A stretch of 64,000 nucleotides of DNA from Crotophaga sulcirostris (GCA_013397455.1 VYZB01000026.1:368814-432813), one strand, 5' to 3'; shown: positions 13,055 to 26,600, counted from the first letter of the stretch. Program-made: numbers and translations. The notes: generated by a model not told the origin, from the sequence alone.

Positions 13055-13815
13055 ATCATAGAATCACAGAACCACAGAATGACTTGAGTTGGAAGGGACC
13101 CACAAGGATCCTCGAGTCCAACTCCCATCCCTGCATAGGACAATCCCAACATTTTTTTCGTAGAAAAAAATTCACACCATGTCTCTGAGGGCATTGTCCA
13201 AATGCTTCTGAAATATTGTCAGGCTTGGCGCCATTGTTGCTTCCCTGGGAAGCTGTTCCAGTGCTCCACCACCCACTGGGTGAAGAACCTCTTCCTAATA
13301 TCCAACCTAAACCTCTCCTGGCACATCTTCCTGCCACTCCCTTAGGTCCTATCATGGGTCACCAGAGAGAAGAAATCAACACCTGCTACTCCTCCTCCCC
13401 TTGTCAGGAAGCACTGAACTGCTGTGAGTTGCCCCCTCAGTCTCCTCTCCTCCGGGCTGAACAGACCCAGTGCCTTCAGCCGCTCCTTGTACGATTTCTC
13501 CTCCAGACCCTTCACCAGCTTTGTGGCCTCCTCTGGACACTCTCCAGTAGCTTGATGTCCTTTTTGTACTGTGGCACCCAAAACTGCACACAGTACTCGA
13601 GGTGGGGCCTCATCAGTGCAGAGCAGAACAGGACAGTCACCTGCCTGGACCAGCTGGCAATCCTGTGCTTGATGCACCCCAGGACACACTTGGCCCTCTT
13701 GGCTGCCAGGGCTCACTGTTGGCTCACGTTCAACTTGCTGTCGACCAGAACCCCCAGGTCCCTCTCCGCAGGGCTGCTCTCCAGCCTCTCACTCCCCAGT
13801 CTGTATTGTGCAAGT
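13055..13815 (-). mobile_element. CR1 LINE 3' fragment (~760 bp), antisense, ORF2 dead
   Basis: On the minus strand this carries the end of CR1 ORF2, the reverse-transcriptase/endonuclease protein. A block beginning '[11 protein letters not shown]' is visible near 13600, followed by the CR1 3' tail ending at the 'atcatagaatcacag' terminus near 13055. The frame is broken, with an in-frame stop inside the region upstream of 'RPHLEYC', and the 5' end is truncated at about 13815. The plus-strand 204-codon open frame here is only the antisense of this element. Confidence 0.93.
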
Positions 13816-14680
13816 AATCATCACTGTTAAGTTGCCAAAAAAATCACTATCAATTAATATTCAAAACCTGAATTGGTAAAGGGGGTTTGGAAAATACTTA
13901 TCACTGTTTCATTATTTCCATTATCCATGAGTGCTGCTTTTCTTTCTCTGAGATGCCTCTTTCCTAACGCAGCTTATCATCAGGTGGGATTTTTATCTGT
14001 CTCACAAGACAGCGCTTGAATGCGTAAGAGATTCTGGCAAGTCTAATAGAGTTTGTGTGGAAAACTTTTCCTTTATAAACACTAATAACAACCTTCCCGT
14101 ATAGTAAATTAGAAAGCCAATGGATTTCCTGGTTCTTGAACCAGAAGAGACGAAGAGCCACGAAGGTGAATTCTATTTGATTTGCTGATGTTTGCTTATT
14201 TAAGGTAAGGCATATTCACCTTTATTTTTAATTAATTGCACTAGTAAAACACAATGGGGTTTAGATGCTAAAAACTGAGTTACAGATAATGAGATATATT
14301 CTTTCTAGGGAAAATCTGAGATTTACAAATGGATCTGTAGCCTTATATGTGGTGGTGGGGGGTTGTCCCCATCCCACTCTGTCCCTTCTCTGCCTTCTCC
14401 CTCACACCAGTCACAGAGCCACAGGGTGAGAGATTATTCCTCTTCGGAGTTGATGTATCACCAGATCCACAGCTTGAATAACTTACCCCGGGTTATATTC
14501 ACCCACATTTAAAGCTCTCAGCCTCCTATTAAGCTTGCTTCCTAGCAGAGGTTTGTCATAATATAAAATGGCAAGTCAATCTAGGATATGACAGGATCAG
14601 ACCAGTGCTTAACCAAGAGTATAGGCTTTTGATTCCTTCAGAATCGCACTCTCTTGGTTGTACTTGCAGCTTTCAAAAGC

Positions 14681-14730
14681 ACAGACAAGGAACAGAGGGA
14701 AATGCACGCTGCCAAGGTCAGCTAACAGGA
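14681..14730 (-). repeat. Weak MIR-like relic, antisense
   Basis: 'cagacaaggaacagaggga' and 'gccaaggtcagctaacagga' resemble the reversed MIR segments 'cagatgaggaaactgaggca' and 'cccaaggtcacacagc'. Spacing and order fit, but divergence is high, so this could be chance. Confidence 0.3.
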
Positions 14731-17700
14731 TCTACCTTAAGAGTTCCTTATGAAACACAACATAAAGTGCTGTAAGTTGGTTGTTTCACAACTTCTGCAG
14801 TAGTGGCCAAATGAATGTACACAGCTTTATCACAGCAAATACGGTCCCAATCTGCAATACCTCACCATTTATGCCAAATTTATTTTGATAACAAAAGATG
14901 CTAAAGGTGTCTGAAAAAACTTCCAGAATAAAGTAATGCTCCCAGTTCAGAAACAAGAATTTTCGCGTCCCCTCTCTTCAGAGAGTTTTGTGGCTGCTGT
15001 GCCACAAACCTTTGTCTCTGCCACAGACCTTTGTATTTTTACTCCTTCTGTAGTCAATGGAAACCTCTATAGTTGGCTTCAGTCACATTGGTTCAAGCCC
15101 TTAATCTCCCTGAACGTATTTCCATTAGAAACAAGCAGCAGACATAGATATTAACAGAGAAAAGGAGAGTGACATGAATATATTTCAAAACAAAAGAGAT
15201 TTACAGGCCAGTTGGAGTTACAGCACATTTATTTTCTTTAAAGTTAATGAGCACCATGATCCAATAATAATTGTATCTTATGCTTTTCATAAAGCTCTTA
15301 AGGCATTTCATAATCAATTAACAGCTCAAGCACGTCATCATTACAGAACATTTTGCAATAATCCATTAGGAATTAATGTAGAGTGAGCTTTCCATCATTG
15401 CTAAACAAACTGCTACACAGCTAGGATCCATGCCAAGAAGACAGGCTTTGAATTTTCTAATGAAGATTATATATTCCTTGCAAGCAAATCGCCAGGACTT
15501 TCTATTCACCTCCTCCCCACCACCTGCAAATTTTTTTCATGTTTAATCATTTCTCTGTACTCTGATGTGATTAATAAAATCCAGTGTTTCTGTGCTACGT
15601 TGCCTTTAGTTCAGATATTTAGGACAAGATGGATCACAGACAATGCAATAAGGAGTAGTTACGTTTCTGAGTTGAAAATCAGTCCGTAGAATGACTTCAT
15701 TTATTTCTGAAGTCTTTCTCACTCTTAAGTAAGACTCTCAAATAAACTTTTGCTATCTCTTCTTAAATCTTGCTACCCCTTCTTGTTTTTTTTTCAGTTA
15801 ATTATTCTGGACATACCCTACCTCCTCAAATCAAACACAGGAAGCAGGGAAAGAACACCTACATAGCTATTTCCAAGCTGTTGTCAGACCTAGCAAATCA
15901 GTGCCTGGCTCTCACAGTTATTTTAGGGCAGCAGTAATACCATCGGGCTCCTTATATTTCTGAGAGAATGCCTGGATCTAAAATTCAAGCTTGCACCTAA
16001 ACAGCTCCCTCGCCTGGCAATAGCAGGCGATTCCCTCTCCTCCTAAGGTATTTGTAGCTTTCCACACTCATCTTCTGCCCAGCAACAGTTTGTCCCTTCC
16101 TATCCGCAGCAACAGTCTAATGTAAGCATCTTGCCCTGAGATCAGCAGCAGGAACATACAGTATGATTTACAAGGGGAAAAAAAAAAGAAGCTGCTTCTT
16201 CAAAGATTAAAAACTCCTTCAGATGTCTGACACTGGGCCCCCACACTGACAGCATCACACAGGATGTAACTTTTAAGCCGTTTAAGCGAGACGTGTTTTT
16301 GTTTTACAAAGAGAGCGCACAGCCTATTATTAATCTTTTGCATGAGAGACATGGCAGTTTCCCCACTGCTATGCCAGACAATATGGTTTGATTGCTTCTG
16401 CCTCCTGTCAAGTCTCCAACTGGAAATGCATAATACGAAATGAAGTGCAGCAAAACAGATAAGGATGTGCTGAGGTAGTTAAAACAATACTGGGGTAATT
16501 AAGGATCGGTATCTATACTAGACACAAAATAAGCCCACTGTTTGGATGGTTTTATTAACACTGCAGGATTGTAAGGCTACCAATGGCACATCCTCTGTAC
16601 AAAGCAGAAGGAGAAAAATCATCTTAAAATAGGAAATTTTGACACTAAATGGTACCCACTGGGAATATTTAATTTATTTAAAGGTTTTCAGGAAAGATTC
16701 TCCTCCAAGCGGAAACAGAAATAGAAAATGGTTCTTGCAGAAGCTACAGCAGCAAGTTATATAGCGAGAGGCCACTCTGATCTTTTTGCTAACATGTACT
16801 GCATCGTTATTATGCACTTAGACCTGTGGCAAACACAGCAATAAAGCAGGAGACTGAATGCCAGTGGCAGAAAAAAACAGCAGCAACTGACTACATAAAA
16901 CATGAGGAATTCCTCCTGTGCACACCACAATTTATTAAAAAAAATAAAATAAAAAAAAAAGCCAAGAGCTCCTTACTTCCCTGCACCAAAAAAGATGAAG
17001 GACTACCTGGAAGAACAGTGCTGAACCATGAATTGCTCTTATTAATGCTGTATCATGGAACTCCGAAAAACAACCTGCTTTGCTCCAGAAGGCACCAGAA
17101 TCCAAGCAATGGATTACTTCTGAGTGTCTGATCCATAAATTCTGTTCTTCTGCATCTCTTGCAGAGTTGTAATCTTGTAGAGACTACATTTGCCCCCAGT
17201 ACACTGTAACCTTACAAGGATCATTCCCCTCCTGTGTCCAGCTGCCCTTCTTTGACTACCAAAGTCATTAATTCCTGAGTCTTTAATTCTGTATTTACAA
17301 AGTAACAATCTGTCTTCTTTGGAGAAGAAACACAACCTGTGAACAACTGCTAAGTGATGCCCATAGCTGTGCAATGTATGCAGTACATGTGGGAAAAGGG
17401 GAACAGGTGGAAGCACTGATTCCCACTGGCTTCAAATGGGATTTATGCCCGGTGAAGGAAAAGACGTCTCCTTCAAAAAGATCAAGGAAAAATGAGTGAA
17501 ACAATTCCCTCCAAAAGACATATTGCTTCTCTTTCTTCTCTCTCCTGCTAATCATGCCTTGTCTTGTACGCAGTCTTTATCTCTCTTTTCGATGAGGGAG
17601 ATATTCAGGCAGTGTAGCCTCACTCAAACTGAGAATATTCTTACTTTATTTCCCAAAGTGAATGTTTCAATTGAACCAACTCGTCAACTGGAAATTGCTG

Positions 17701-19315
17701 TGCGTGAGCCAACCCCAGCTTTCTGTGTTGTCAACTGAATGATGCACATTGCTGACAAGCTCGACAAAACAGGCCATTTCACAGTTGTGAGCTGCAGAGT
17801 GATTGAGCCGATGTAGGTTTCCAGCAGTATGCTTTCCTAAAGAGCTGCTGCTTTGCATTCCCCTCGCGACGCAGCAAGCGTTAGGGATGCTCTACCCTCA
17901 TTCCTTCTGCGTGAAAAAAAAAATACTGCAGCGATTATTCCTAAATAACGATTAACACCAGAGGAAGGCATATTAATATCAGCAGCAGTCCTGTGACTAG
18001 AGTACTGCTAGGAGGCTGCTTAGATTATGTTCAAGGCTAAGCTCTGCTGGGCCTGCTGGATGCTCCTGATAAGGATTTTACCTAACAGCTTGCTGATAAG
18101 GATCCAAGTTTGAATGTAGCCCAGCACACAAGTGGCCCACTTGCTTCTTTTGCCTTAAAGGTTTGAGCTTGTTTTCCCGTGAAAATGCCATAATGTCCAA
18201 GCTATAGAACACTGAATGTCTCTCCTGGCCACCTTTACTGAAGCTGTTCCACTCTGTGTAGAATAATTAACATTCATAGGGACCTAAGAGAGTGTAGCTT
18301 GTAATTTAGTGATTAAGATAGGCAACTGGAAGAGGGGATGGGTTTTTTTGTCTGTTCTTCAGTGATTGTGTTAGTTTTAATTTATCATGTATATGACTGA
18401 AAATTCAAGATTAATGCTACGCAGGCAATGCACAATGACATAGGCTTAAATTTGGCCATAACTTTACTCAAAGACAAACTGCTGTGCTAAGGGAGCATCT
18501 TTACCACTTGCTTCTCTGATGTAGATCACAATTGGATTCTGGTGCCTTCTGATGTGACTTCAAACCGTGATCAGTGCAACACTCCAGGGTAATCTACATT
18601 TTTGTAGGATCAAATGCAGAACCACGTATGTAGTGTGGTGGAGCAGTAATTTCCTCCAACTACAAGTAAAGGGGAAGAACAAGGCAGATACACCCTCCTT
18701 AGATGCACAGAGGGTTGTTCAGTCACTTAAATCAGCTCCTGTTACGCTGCTGCAATTAAGTCAGCACATGGCAAGCTTCAGTACGTCTCTAAGGTGAAGA
18801 GAAACCTATTTCCAGTTGTTGGAATTCTTTTTTTTTGTAACGATCTTGACACATAACACTCAGCAAAAATGTTTGATTCAATCTTCAGAAATTAATAGAA
18901 GATTCCCATTGATTTCAGAGGGTGGCTGAAGTTACTCACTCAAAACCAGCAGTCTTCACCTTTGAGAATCGGTAATAAACTAGACCGGTCACACTTCTCA
19001 TCTAAACAATTTTCTTTGGAAAGTGCCATTTTTACAGAAGTGGAGGTTTTATGTGAAACTATCAATTTCAAAACAATTTCTGTTAGGAAATAGTGAAAAT
19101 CTTCCTCTTCCGCCATTGATCAAATGAGAAATGTTGATTTTTAAATTTGATACCCTTTGCAACTTAGTGAAAAATGTCACATAAAAGAAGTTTAAATCAA
19201 AACAAAATATACGGAGTAGATGAACATAAAAAATGGGAACTCATCCAAAATTAATTTATTTTTATTTAACAATTTAACAGAGATAATTCTCATCCTGTTC
19301 ATCTCCCTACACCTC

Positions 19316-19333
19316 AAAAAAAAAAAAAAAAAA
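19316..19333 (+). repeat. Poly(A) tract, 18 A
   Basis: An uninterrupted run of 18 A on the + strand, the longest mononucleotide run I saw in the window. No retrotransposed cDNA is recognisable directly upstream, so it may be a simple repeat rather than the tail of a processed copy. Confidence 0.9.
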
Positions 19334-20328
19334 GAAGCAGCAGCTTTTGTCCCACTTGGAATAAATAAAACTTTTCTCCTGTTGGGAATAAGAAGAGCTT
19401 ATTTCAAGATTTTCACAGACTGCAAAAATAAATCCCAGCCAACTCTACCAAACAAACTACTGTGTCTCAGTGCTGTGAATACAGTTTGCAGATCTTGCAT
19501 CTGTTTTTTGTTTACAGTGATGGTAAGATATCTGTATAGGTAAGTCAGGTTTTCCATGACAACAGCGTCTAGCTAGTGGTGGTTCTTGAAAACACAAGGA
19601 AAAGAGAATACAGAAAAAGAACCTCACAGAAAAAAGCAGTGAGAATGTAAAGAGGCAGAATTAGGTAATGCAAAGAGTAGCTGAGCTTGTTCAAGTAGGT
19701 AATTGTATTAGTATTGACTCAGTGTAACCATCTCTCTTTCATAAACGAATGCTTTGCATGACTGGTTTTCTGTAAGTACAAATGCATTGGATTTTTTCTT
19801 GTTATTGAATTTTATAGAAAAAAACACCACAACTACATAGATGGAGCTAAAGAGAGCTAATCCCTAATATTTTATATGAGAGTATGAAGCATCCATAGCA
19901 CTGAATTCAAATGGAACTAGAGATTATTCGAACTGGTAGTGTGCATAATCATGCTTATCTCCACTGGAAAAAGATCTGAAAACAGAACTCCAAATCTGAA
20001 GCCATCTGGAACATGCTATTTCAAATACCCCTGCCCCTGACTGCAAGCTTCCCTGTGGGTCGAGTTTCAAACCAGAATTTCATGCCGACCTCACCACCCT
20101 GAGGTTGCTCCTTTCTCTGCTCATGATGAGTAGCGCCTACTCATGCAAGTTATTAGACTGAAGGAGAGCAGTGTAGAAGTATCTCCCCCCTACACTTCTT
20201 GCAACACTACAAAAGGAGTGCAATACATACCTTTGCATTATAAATATAAAACCTTAGGGGGAAAAAAAAGAAAGGCTATGAACGTGACCTCTGGGATCCA
20301 CAGGACTGAATTGACAAGAACATCCACA

Positions 20329-20351
20329 GATATAATATTAGATATTATATC
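20329..20351. repeat. Perfect 10-bp AT-rich inverted repeat, 3-nt loop
   Basis: GATATAATAT (20329-20338) and ATATTATATC (20342-20351) are exact reverse complements separated by TAG. It could form a small cruciform or be the relic of a hairpin element. Nothing else in the context suggests a function. Confidence 0.85.
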
Positions 20352-23119
20352 CATGGATACAAAGTGGAGAAAGACATTGGAATTGAGCCCAGAAAGAATT
20401 GCTGATAAAGAAAGAGTGCCTTATGTTTCTCCTAAAATCTCAAAGTCTGATATTAATAAATAAAAAGGTTTTCAGGTTGGAACTAAACTTGCATAGTTGT
20501 ACGAGGGAGAGGTCTTTGCTGCCTAGTTCAATTTGCATGACAATATAACCCTCAGACTCTGCCCAAGTTTTTGAGAAATGTAGTAGCTGGGAAGGTCGTT
20601 ATGGTCAAGTCACAAAATTCTTTTCAGTAGGAGGTAAACAGGAACCATTCATACAATTTTTATCACGTTATGTATGAAAATGTCTTGTAGTGACATTAGT
20701 GGTATCACTGGAACCAGCCAGAAGCAAATCTGCTCCTCCACCCAACTGTAAGAATAATCCCCCAACGTCCACTTTACGGTCCAAACCTGACTGATCTCTC
20801 TTCCTAGGCCCAAAGCTGACTTGTGAACAAGGCACCCCAGCCAGCCAGTCAGAAATCTTCACCCTCTCTCAACCACCAGTCCAAGCAGTCCAGCATCTCA
20901 CTTTTGATGGGTTTGATTGTGGAAAAGTTAAATAAAAGTACATCTGTCCAGTTCTGTCTCAGTAAGTGATGGGGCAAGAAAAAGAAAACTTCCTAATCAC
21001 TTTAGAAAATCGTCTGATGTCCTGAGAGATGAGATCTAGTTACAGACTCTGGGCTAGTACAGAACTGTATTATGAGTAAAGCAAGGACTATGGACACGGT
21101 TCTGTTCACTATGCCATGAGTCCTGAAGAAAGGAAACATATTCATAGTTCCTGAGACCAAAAGGAATTGCAATGTCTCCAAGCCATAACCTCAGCACATG
21201 GGCTGCAAATTTCTGTCAGATCATTAATGCGTATTTTGTAAAAAAGATATTATCTCCTACTTTTCAAAAAACTAAGTTATAATGATCTACCCCTTCCTTG
21301 TTAAGGCATCCTGCTGTTTAATCGTTCTCACAGTTTGCATTTTATTTCAAGGTTGAATCTATCCCACTCTGACTTAAAGCTTTTGAATTTTGCAATGTCA
21401 TCAAATGTGAAGGCCCATAACAAAGAAATATACTGATATCTATGTCAAAAAAGCACAGGACCCATGTCTCTGCTTAACATGCTAAGCACAAAGATGGATA
21501 ATACTGCTATGTGATTTTCTCACGTTGTCTGGGGATACCTATACTCTCTTGAATTATTTTATTTTACTTCCCCGGTCACTTTAAGGTGATCATCAGGGAA
21601 ACAGGAGGAAGCAGAAGGCTCTGTTATGTGCCAGAAAGAATAAAGGACATGCTGTAAACAGTGCCTATGTGCCAAACGTTACTGGATCTTTCAACAGCTC
21701 ATTGAGCAGTTAACAGCTCCGGTCTGGAATGAGGCTTACTGTTTAGACAAAAAGTCCTCAACCGAATCAGCCGCTTGGATATCTGGCTGCTATGACTCAG
21801 AAAAATACATATAAAAGAGCTCACAGTATTTATATGTTTATATAGATAACCGAGGCAATTATCTGTGGCAAGTCATGGAACTGCACATCACCTTTTAAAA
21901 CAAAAAGCTTTTTACACTTAAGTTTCTCCAAAACATTTTGTACTCTAACACTGAAAGATAACAGCAACAGAAGTTCATGGCTGGTGTGAGAATCCTAAAG
22001 GAAGTGACAGTAGGTGTTTGCCAGTTAAGTATATTTTTATGTCAAGAAGAAAAAATAGAAAATGTCAAACTATACCTAAAAGTAACTACAAATGTGTAAG
22101 CTAATAGAATTAATTCACACTTGATTCTTTAAAAGTCTCAGTTCTTCCTGTGAGTAGCCAACTTCCTTCAATTCGTGGAAGATCAATAGGAGTTGAAAGC
22201 ATTTAGTAACTTGCAGGAAGTTACTCAGCACCGCACCTTGATGTTTATAGTGCAGATTTTGAAAGTCTGGGTGGTATGACGGGTTCTTCAGAGAAAAAGA
22301 CATCTTGCAGCAAAGAAAATCTTTTCTCCAGTGTACATCTTCAGGAATTCACCATAAGTCACGTAACTGTTAATATATTTATGATGATTGAATGTGAAAT
22401 TGTTATACATAGACATCAGCTTTCAAAATGCTTGTGATTTAGAGAGCTGCAGGTGTTGCTTTTGTAAATTTCCTATAGTTCAGTGCCAAAAGAGGAGACA
22501 GTGTGAAAAATTATGAGCAGATCTATTAAAGCATTTATATTAATAGTCTGTACTGAAGAAAGCTTTGTCAAGGTCCATGACTTATCTTTCCACTTCTGGT
22601 ACAGATGTAACCGTCTAATCAGACTTTTAGTCACAATATTTAGCTACCTGAAAGATAAAGTATAATGTAACGCTATACATTTATCTTCTCTCAGTCTTTC
22701 TTAGCTTTGGAACTATGAGCCTTTGAAAGCAGGTGACATATTCAATTATTATCAAGCAAATTTTTTATCTGTCACTTGATCATTTGTGACAGCAAGAGAA
22801 ATGTAGAAAGACTAAAAGCGCACTACAGAATTATCCTGCAAAATAGAATAGTTATTGTTGTGTATCCAACATACAAAATGTAAATGATACGTCAGGAGTT
22901 CCTGAATAATATTTTTATGCTTTTCAGATAAGATCAGCCAAAGTTCTGGTGATGTCACATTTCTATAGCATCATTAAGAATATTCCACATCCTGTCCTGC
23001 TGGAAAAGGAATTTCAAAGTCCAGGAGTCCTGCTGTAAAGTGGAGTTCTAGGGAAAATAGATAGTCTCTGTTTCTGTCTTAGTTTCTAAATGTTCACAGA
23101 TCAGATTTTCTCTTTATGT

Positions 23120-23195
23120 AGATCAGTATAATTTCACTGACTTCAGTGGAGCTATGTCAAGTTAACAGCAGCAGATGAATCCAGTCTTTTGTTTT
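23120..23195. repeat. Short palindromic interspersed repeat, relative of 11449 element
   Basis: 'ttcactgacttcagtggagc' contains the palindrome CACTGA-CT-TCAGTG and resembles the 'taactccattgacttc...tggagtta' core seen at 11449-11531. The match is partial and the boundaries are uncertain. Confidence 0.35.
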
Positions 23196-23376
23196 CTATC
23201 ACAGTTCACATTTTCTTCTAAAGGTTATTTTAGGCTCTACACTAAGCAAACCGTTGTGCCTGTTACCTAGAGTTCAGAAGAAAAGAGTTCTGTGGGATGG
23301 TGACGGTGCAAACCTTTTCTTCTGCCTTGTCAATATGGACCAGCTTTCTGTTGGAAGATATTATCCCACAGTTTGT

Positions 23377-23416
23377 AAAGTCAGAACAAAGCACTGTGGT
23401 AATTTGCTCTGACTTT
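23377..23416. repeat. 14-bp inverted repeat with 12-nt loop
   Basis: AAAGTCAGAACAAA (23377-23390) faces TTTGCTCTGACTTT (23403-23416), with one mismatch in 14. Weaker mirrored similarity continues outward ('cccacagtttgt' on the left, the reverse of 'acaatttgtggg' on the right). This makes the two strands translate into similar short peptides. It may be the core of a decayed terminal-inverted-repeat element. Confidence 0.75.
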
Positions 23417-23620
23417 CTGTGTATAGAAATTTTCACAATTTGTGGGCTCAATTCTTGTGTGAACTACAGCAATTCTTTACGGAAACCGCCCTGTCTCATT
23501 TAGATGCTACCAGTATTGACACTTTTCAAGTCATTCCAGATGTATATCGCTCTCTATTTATTTGTCCACATGTTTTTAATCTCATTCTTAGTGGGAATAT
23601 GTTGAGCTTTAACTTTCGTC

Positions 23621-23656
23621 TGGGATCCTGAAGAGTCTTGGGATCCTGAAGAGTCT
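23621..23656 (+). repeat. Exact 18-bp tandem duplication
   Basis: TGGGATCCTGAAGAGTCT occurs twice in direct succession (23621-23638 and 23639-23656) with no mismatch. This points to a recent replication-slippage duplication. It has no visible coding context. Confidence 0.95.
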
Positions 23657-26600
23657 GTTCCTGAAGTCTTGCCCCCACATAGGTGCTTCCAGCTCACAGC
23701 TGATTTGCTCTTGAAAGCATCTCTATGATACTTGTTCTACCACAGTTAGACTGAGCTCTAAAGATCTCCTCCCCAGAAGAGGAAGACTACTATAGTCTCT
23801 GGGACAGGTCAGTGAGTGACATCTCTCATGAAGACATCTCTGAGAATACAGATTAAGAGCCAGGTGGATTTCTCATTTTTTCAGAGACTACCAAACTACT
23901 TTCAAACAGTAATAACTAATGGCCACTTGTGTTCTGAGGTAGCTGCTGGGCTAGAAAAGAAGGGATTCGTTATCCATCACCCCAGGTGTCATTGTTACCA
24001 GGGCAAAAAAATTCTGTGCCTTATCTTTCAGTACTGAAATTACTCAAAGTTTGTCTTTGAGTTCGCTGGCAACAGAGAAGTCTCATAAGGTGGAATTCAT
24101 CTCGCCCAGCTTTAAATGTTTAAATCTGATCTACTTCTTAAGTTCTTTTTATAGTCAGTGAACATAACAAGCACTTCCATGGTATATCCTTCCCATACAA
24201 AACTCAACAGATGAATTTCCTACCTTGAGTGTTTTAGGTATGGGAAATTTAACAAGAGAGAAAGAAGACTGACGACGCAGTCCAGGGGAGGTCCCACAGG
24301 AGTAAAATTTGAACAAAGAACAATAAGAGCCCAGAGTAAATATGAAGAAATTGTGCAACCAGAAAGAAATTAAAGAAAAGAAAAGGAGTTCTTGAAAGGT
24401 AAAGACACCAGCAAAACCCAGAGGTGGAACTGCAGAAAGATGGGAAGGATTTGCTGTAAGAGCTCTGTGACTTTGGCACCCTTTGGAGAAAAAGAAGTCC
24501 AGAACTGCTAGAGTCTGTGAAAATCACAAATCCAGAGAGCCTTGACAAGCAACATTTGTTTATTACTATCAGGAAATATTCTGCCAGTTGGGAAAGATAT
24601 TGTCTGGAATATTTTGCCACTGTAAGATTTCAGAGAAGAAAAAAATTGTTCAGGGAAGGGCCCTTTCAGCGTATAAATATATGTACCCATACAACTACGT
24701 TTCGCATTTGGACTTGCAACTACTACCACAGTTACTGCACTTCAACTACTTTTCTGTGCCATTTTTTTTTCCTCTCCATACACGCACATATGTAAAAACA
24801 TATGTATTTATTAAAAGATTAAGTTGCTGCGGAAGCAGGGTACAACAAAAGGAAAAAATACTGAATTCCATAATAGTATTTCCCACCCTTTTAGAGTACT
24901 ACATAAAAAAATCTATAAATTCTGAGCAGGTTTCAGGGGAGATTACTGCACACTGATAGATCAACCTGAAAAGGCTTTCTTTCTAGATTAAAAATAAAAT
25001 AAGAAAGATTATAATATAATCCTGGCAGTGGATTTTTTTTACATCGACATCCAAAGGGCATGCAGTTTTATTAAAGAACAGTGCAATGTCTTAAAATGTG
25101 AACCCAATCTTTTACTGAGCTGTACTGCAGACTCCACTGCTGCAATCAATACTCCGAACAGCCCTATTTTTCTTGGACAAAAAACATACATATATCTGAC
25201 ATTTGAGGAAGCCAGGTGAATAAATCAATAGCTAAACAAAAATGCACTTAATCATATCTATTCTGGACAGATGCTGATTGGAAAATCCTATATGGCCCAC
25301 GTATTGCTTTCTGCTTAAAGCTTAGAAATTAATCTGTTTCCTAAATGGCAATGTCCTGATATCAGAACATTGCTGAAGCCAGAGTGATTAGAGTAGCAAT
25401 TAACTGTGTGCCAACCAGCATTAGACAGATCTATCGTTCAAACTTAAGTTCAGGTGTAGTTTGTTGTTAGAGTACATTAGCATAAATATATTACTTAACC
25501 AACAAAGCATGTATTTTATGAATGTAACAGCTTTACTGGAATATGTAGGAAAGATTTGCACATGCACTTTAACCTTAAATCTTCTGGGCTGCATTTTCTG
25601 ACCTCGAATCATCCCAAAGAGTAATTTAGTTTATACATATACTTTATCTTTTCTTAATGGTTTTAAGCAGTGATCATTATTGCACATTTCTCATGGCACT
25701 GCAGGTGATCATAAAACACACACAATAGCCCTTCTAAATGATTATAGATAAATCTAATGCCAAAAATTTCTACATCCAAAGGTATGTTTGGGTACAGAAC
25801 AGCTGCTATGCTTAAACGTGCTCCTTTACTTGACTTTACTTCATAAAGCCCTTCGAGATAACCACAGTGTGTGAGATGTTTTAGAAAAAACCACAATTTT
25901 ACTTCTTCTCTGCTTTAGCCTTAAGCGGTTCAGCGTCATTTGAACATCAGCAGCAGCAGCACTTCTTTACAGTTTCAAAGTCAGATTCTAATCTCAAATT
26001 GGCAGTGCACCTCGAGATTAAAAATCTGCCCGCCACTGGAAGAAATAGATGTTTTCAGCAGAAGGAAGAGCAATAGGAGGTAACAACACGACAGCCTAAT
26101 ATCCCTCAATTGAAGGTGTATTAAGGTTACGAAGGTGCCTGACATGAACACTCTTGCAGGAAACACTCTAAGAAAGGCGTGAGGAAAGGGATGGCAGCAT
26201 TAAATTAGGGAAGAGCTTTGTAGCTGTTGTTAACCTGGAAGAAGGGTGAGCTCCCTCCCAACTGACCTTTTCAGTGAAAACCTCCCTGACAGGCACTCTG
26301 CAACCACCAAGCCCAGGTAATGTCATTTAGTTTTAAAATGTGTAACCCTGGAAAGAAGAAAATGCAAATAGGTGTCGGAGAGTCTTTTATTTTCTAGCAG
26401 TTGCAGCTACTGCCTGTTTAGGAACATGATGAAAGGTCCCTTCTCATTAAGAAAGAAGAGCACCTCCGGGGTGGAGCCAGCCTAAACCATGGAAAATGGG
26501 AAGCAGCTACAGATGTTTTGAGGTAACAGCGGTTTGGGCTGGGTGTGACAGGGTTCCTCAGCCAATTCAGACTTCCCACTGTCCCCAGCCAGTCCCTGTG

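Noticed and set aside
13216..13830. 204-codon plus-strand open frame
   Set aside because: It is the antisense of the CR1 fragment at 13055-13815, whose minus strand carries the recognisable ORF2 end.
24155..24956. Cluster of overlapping open frames on both strands (up to 123 codons)
   Set aside because: Frames do not join, they mirror each other on opposite strands, and the translations are low in complexity (Phe/Ser/Leu rich) without motifs.
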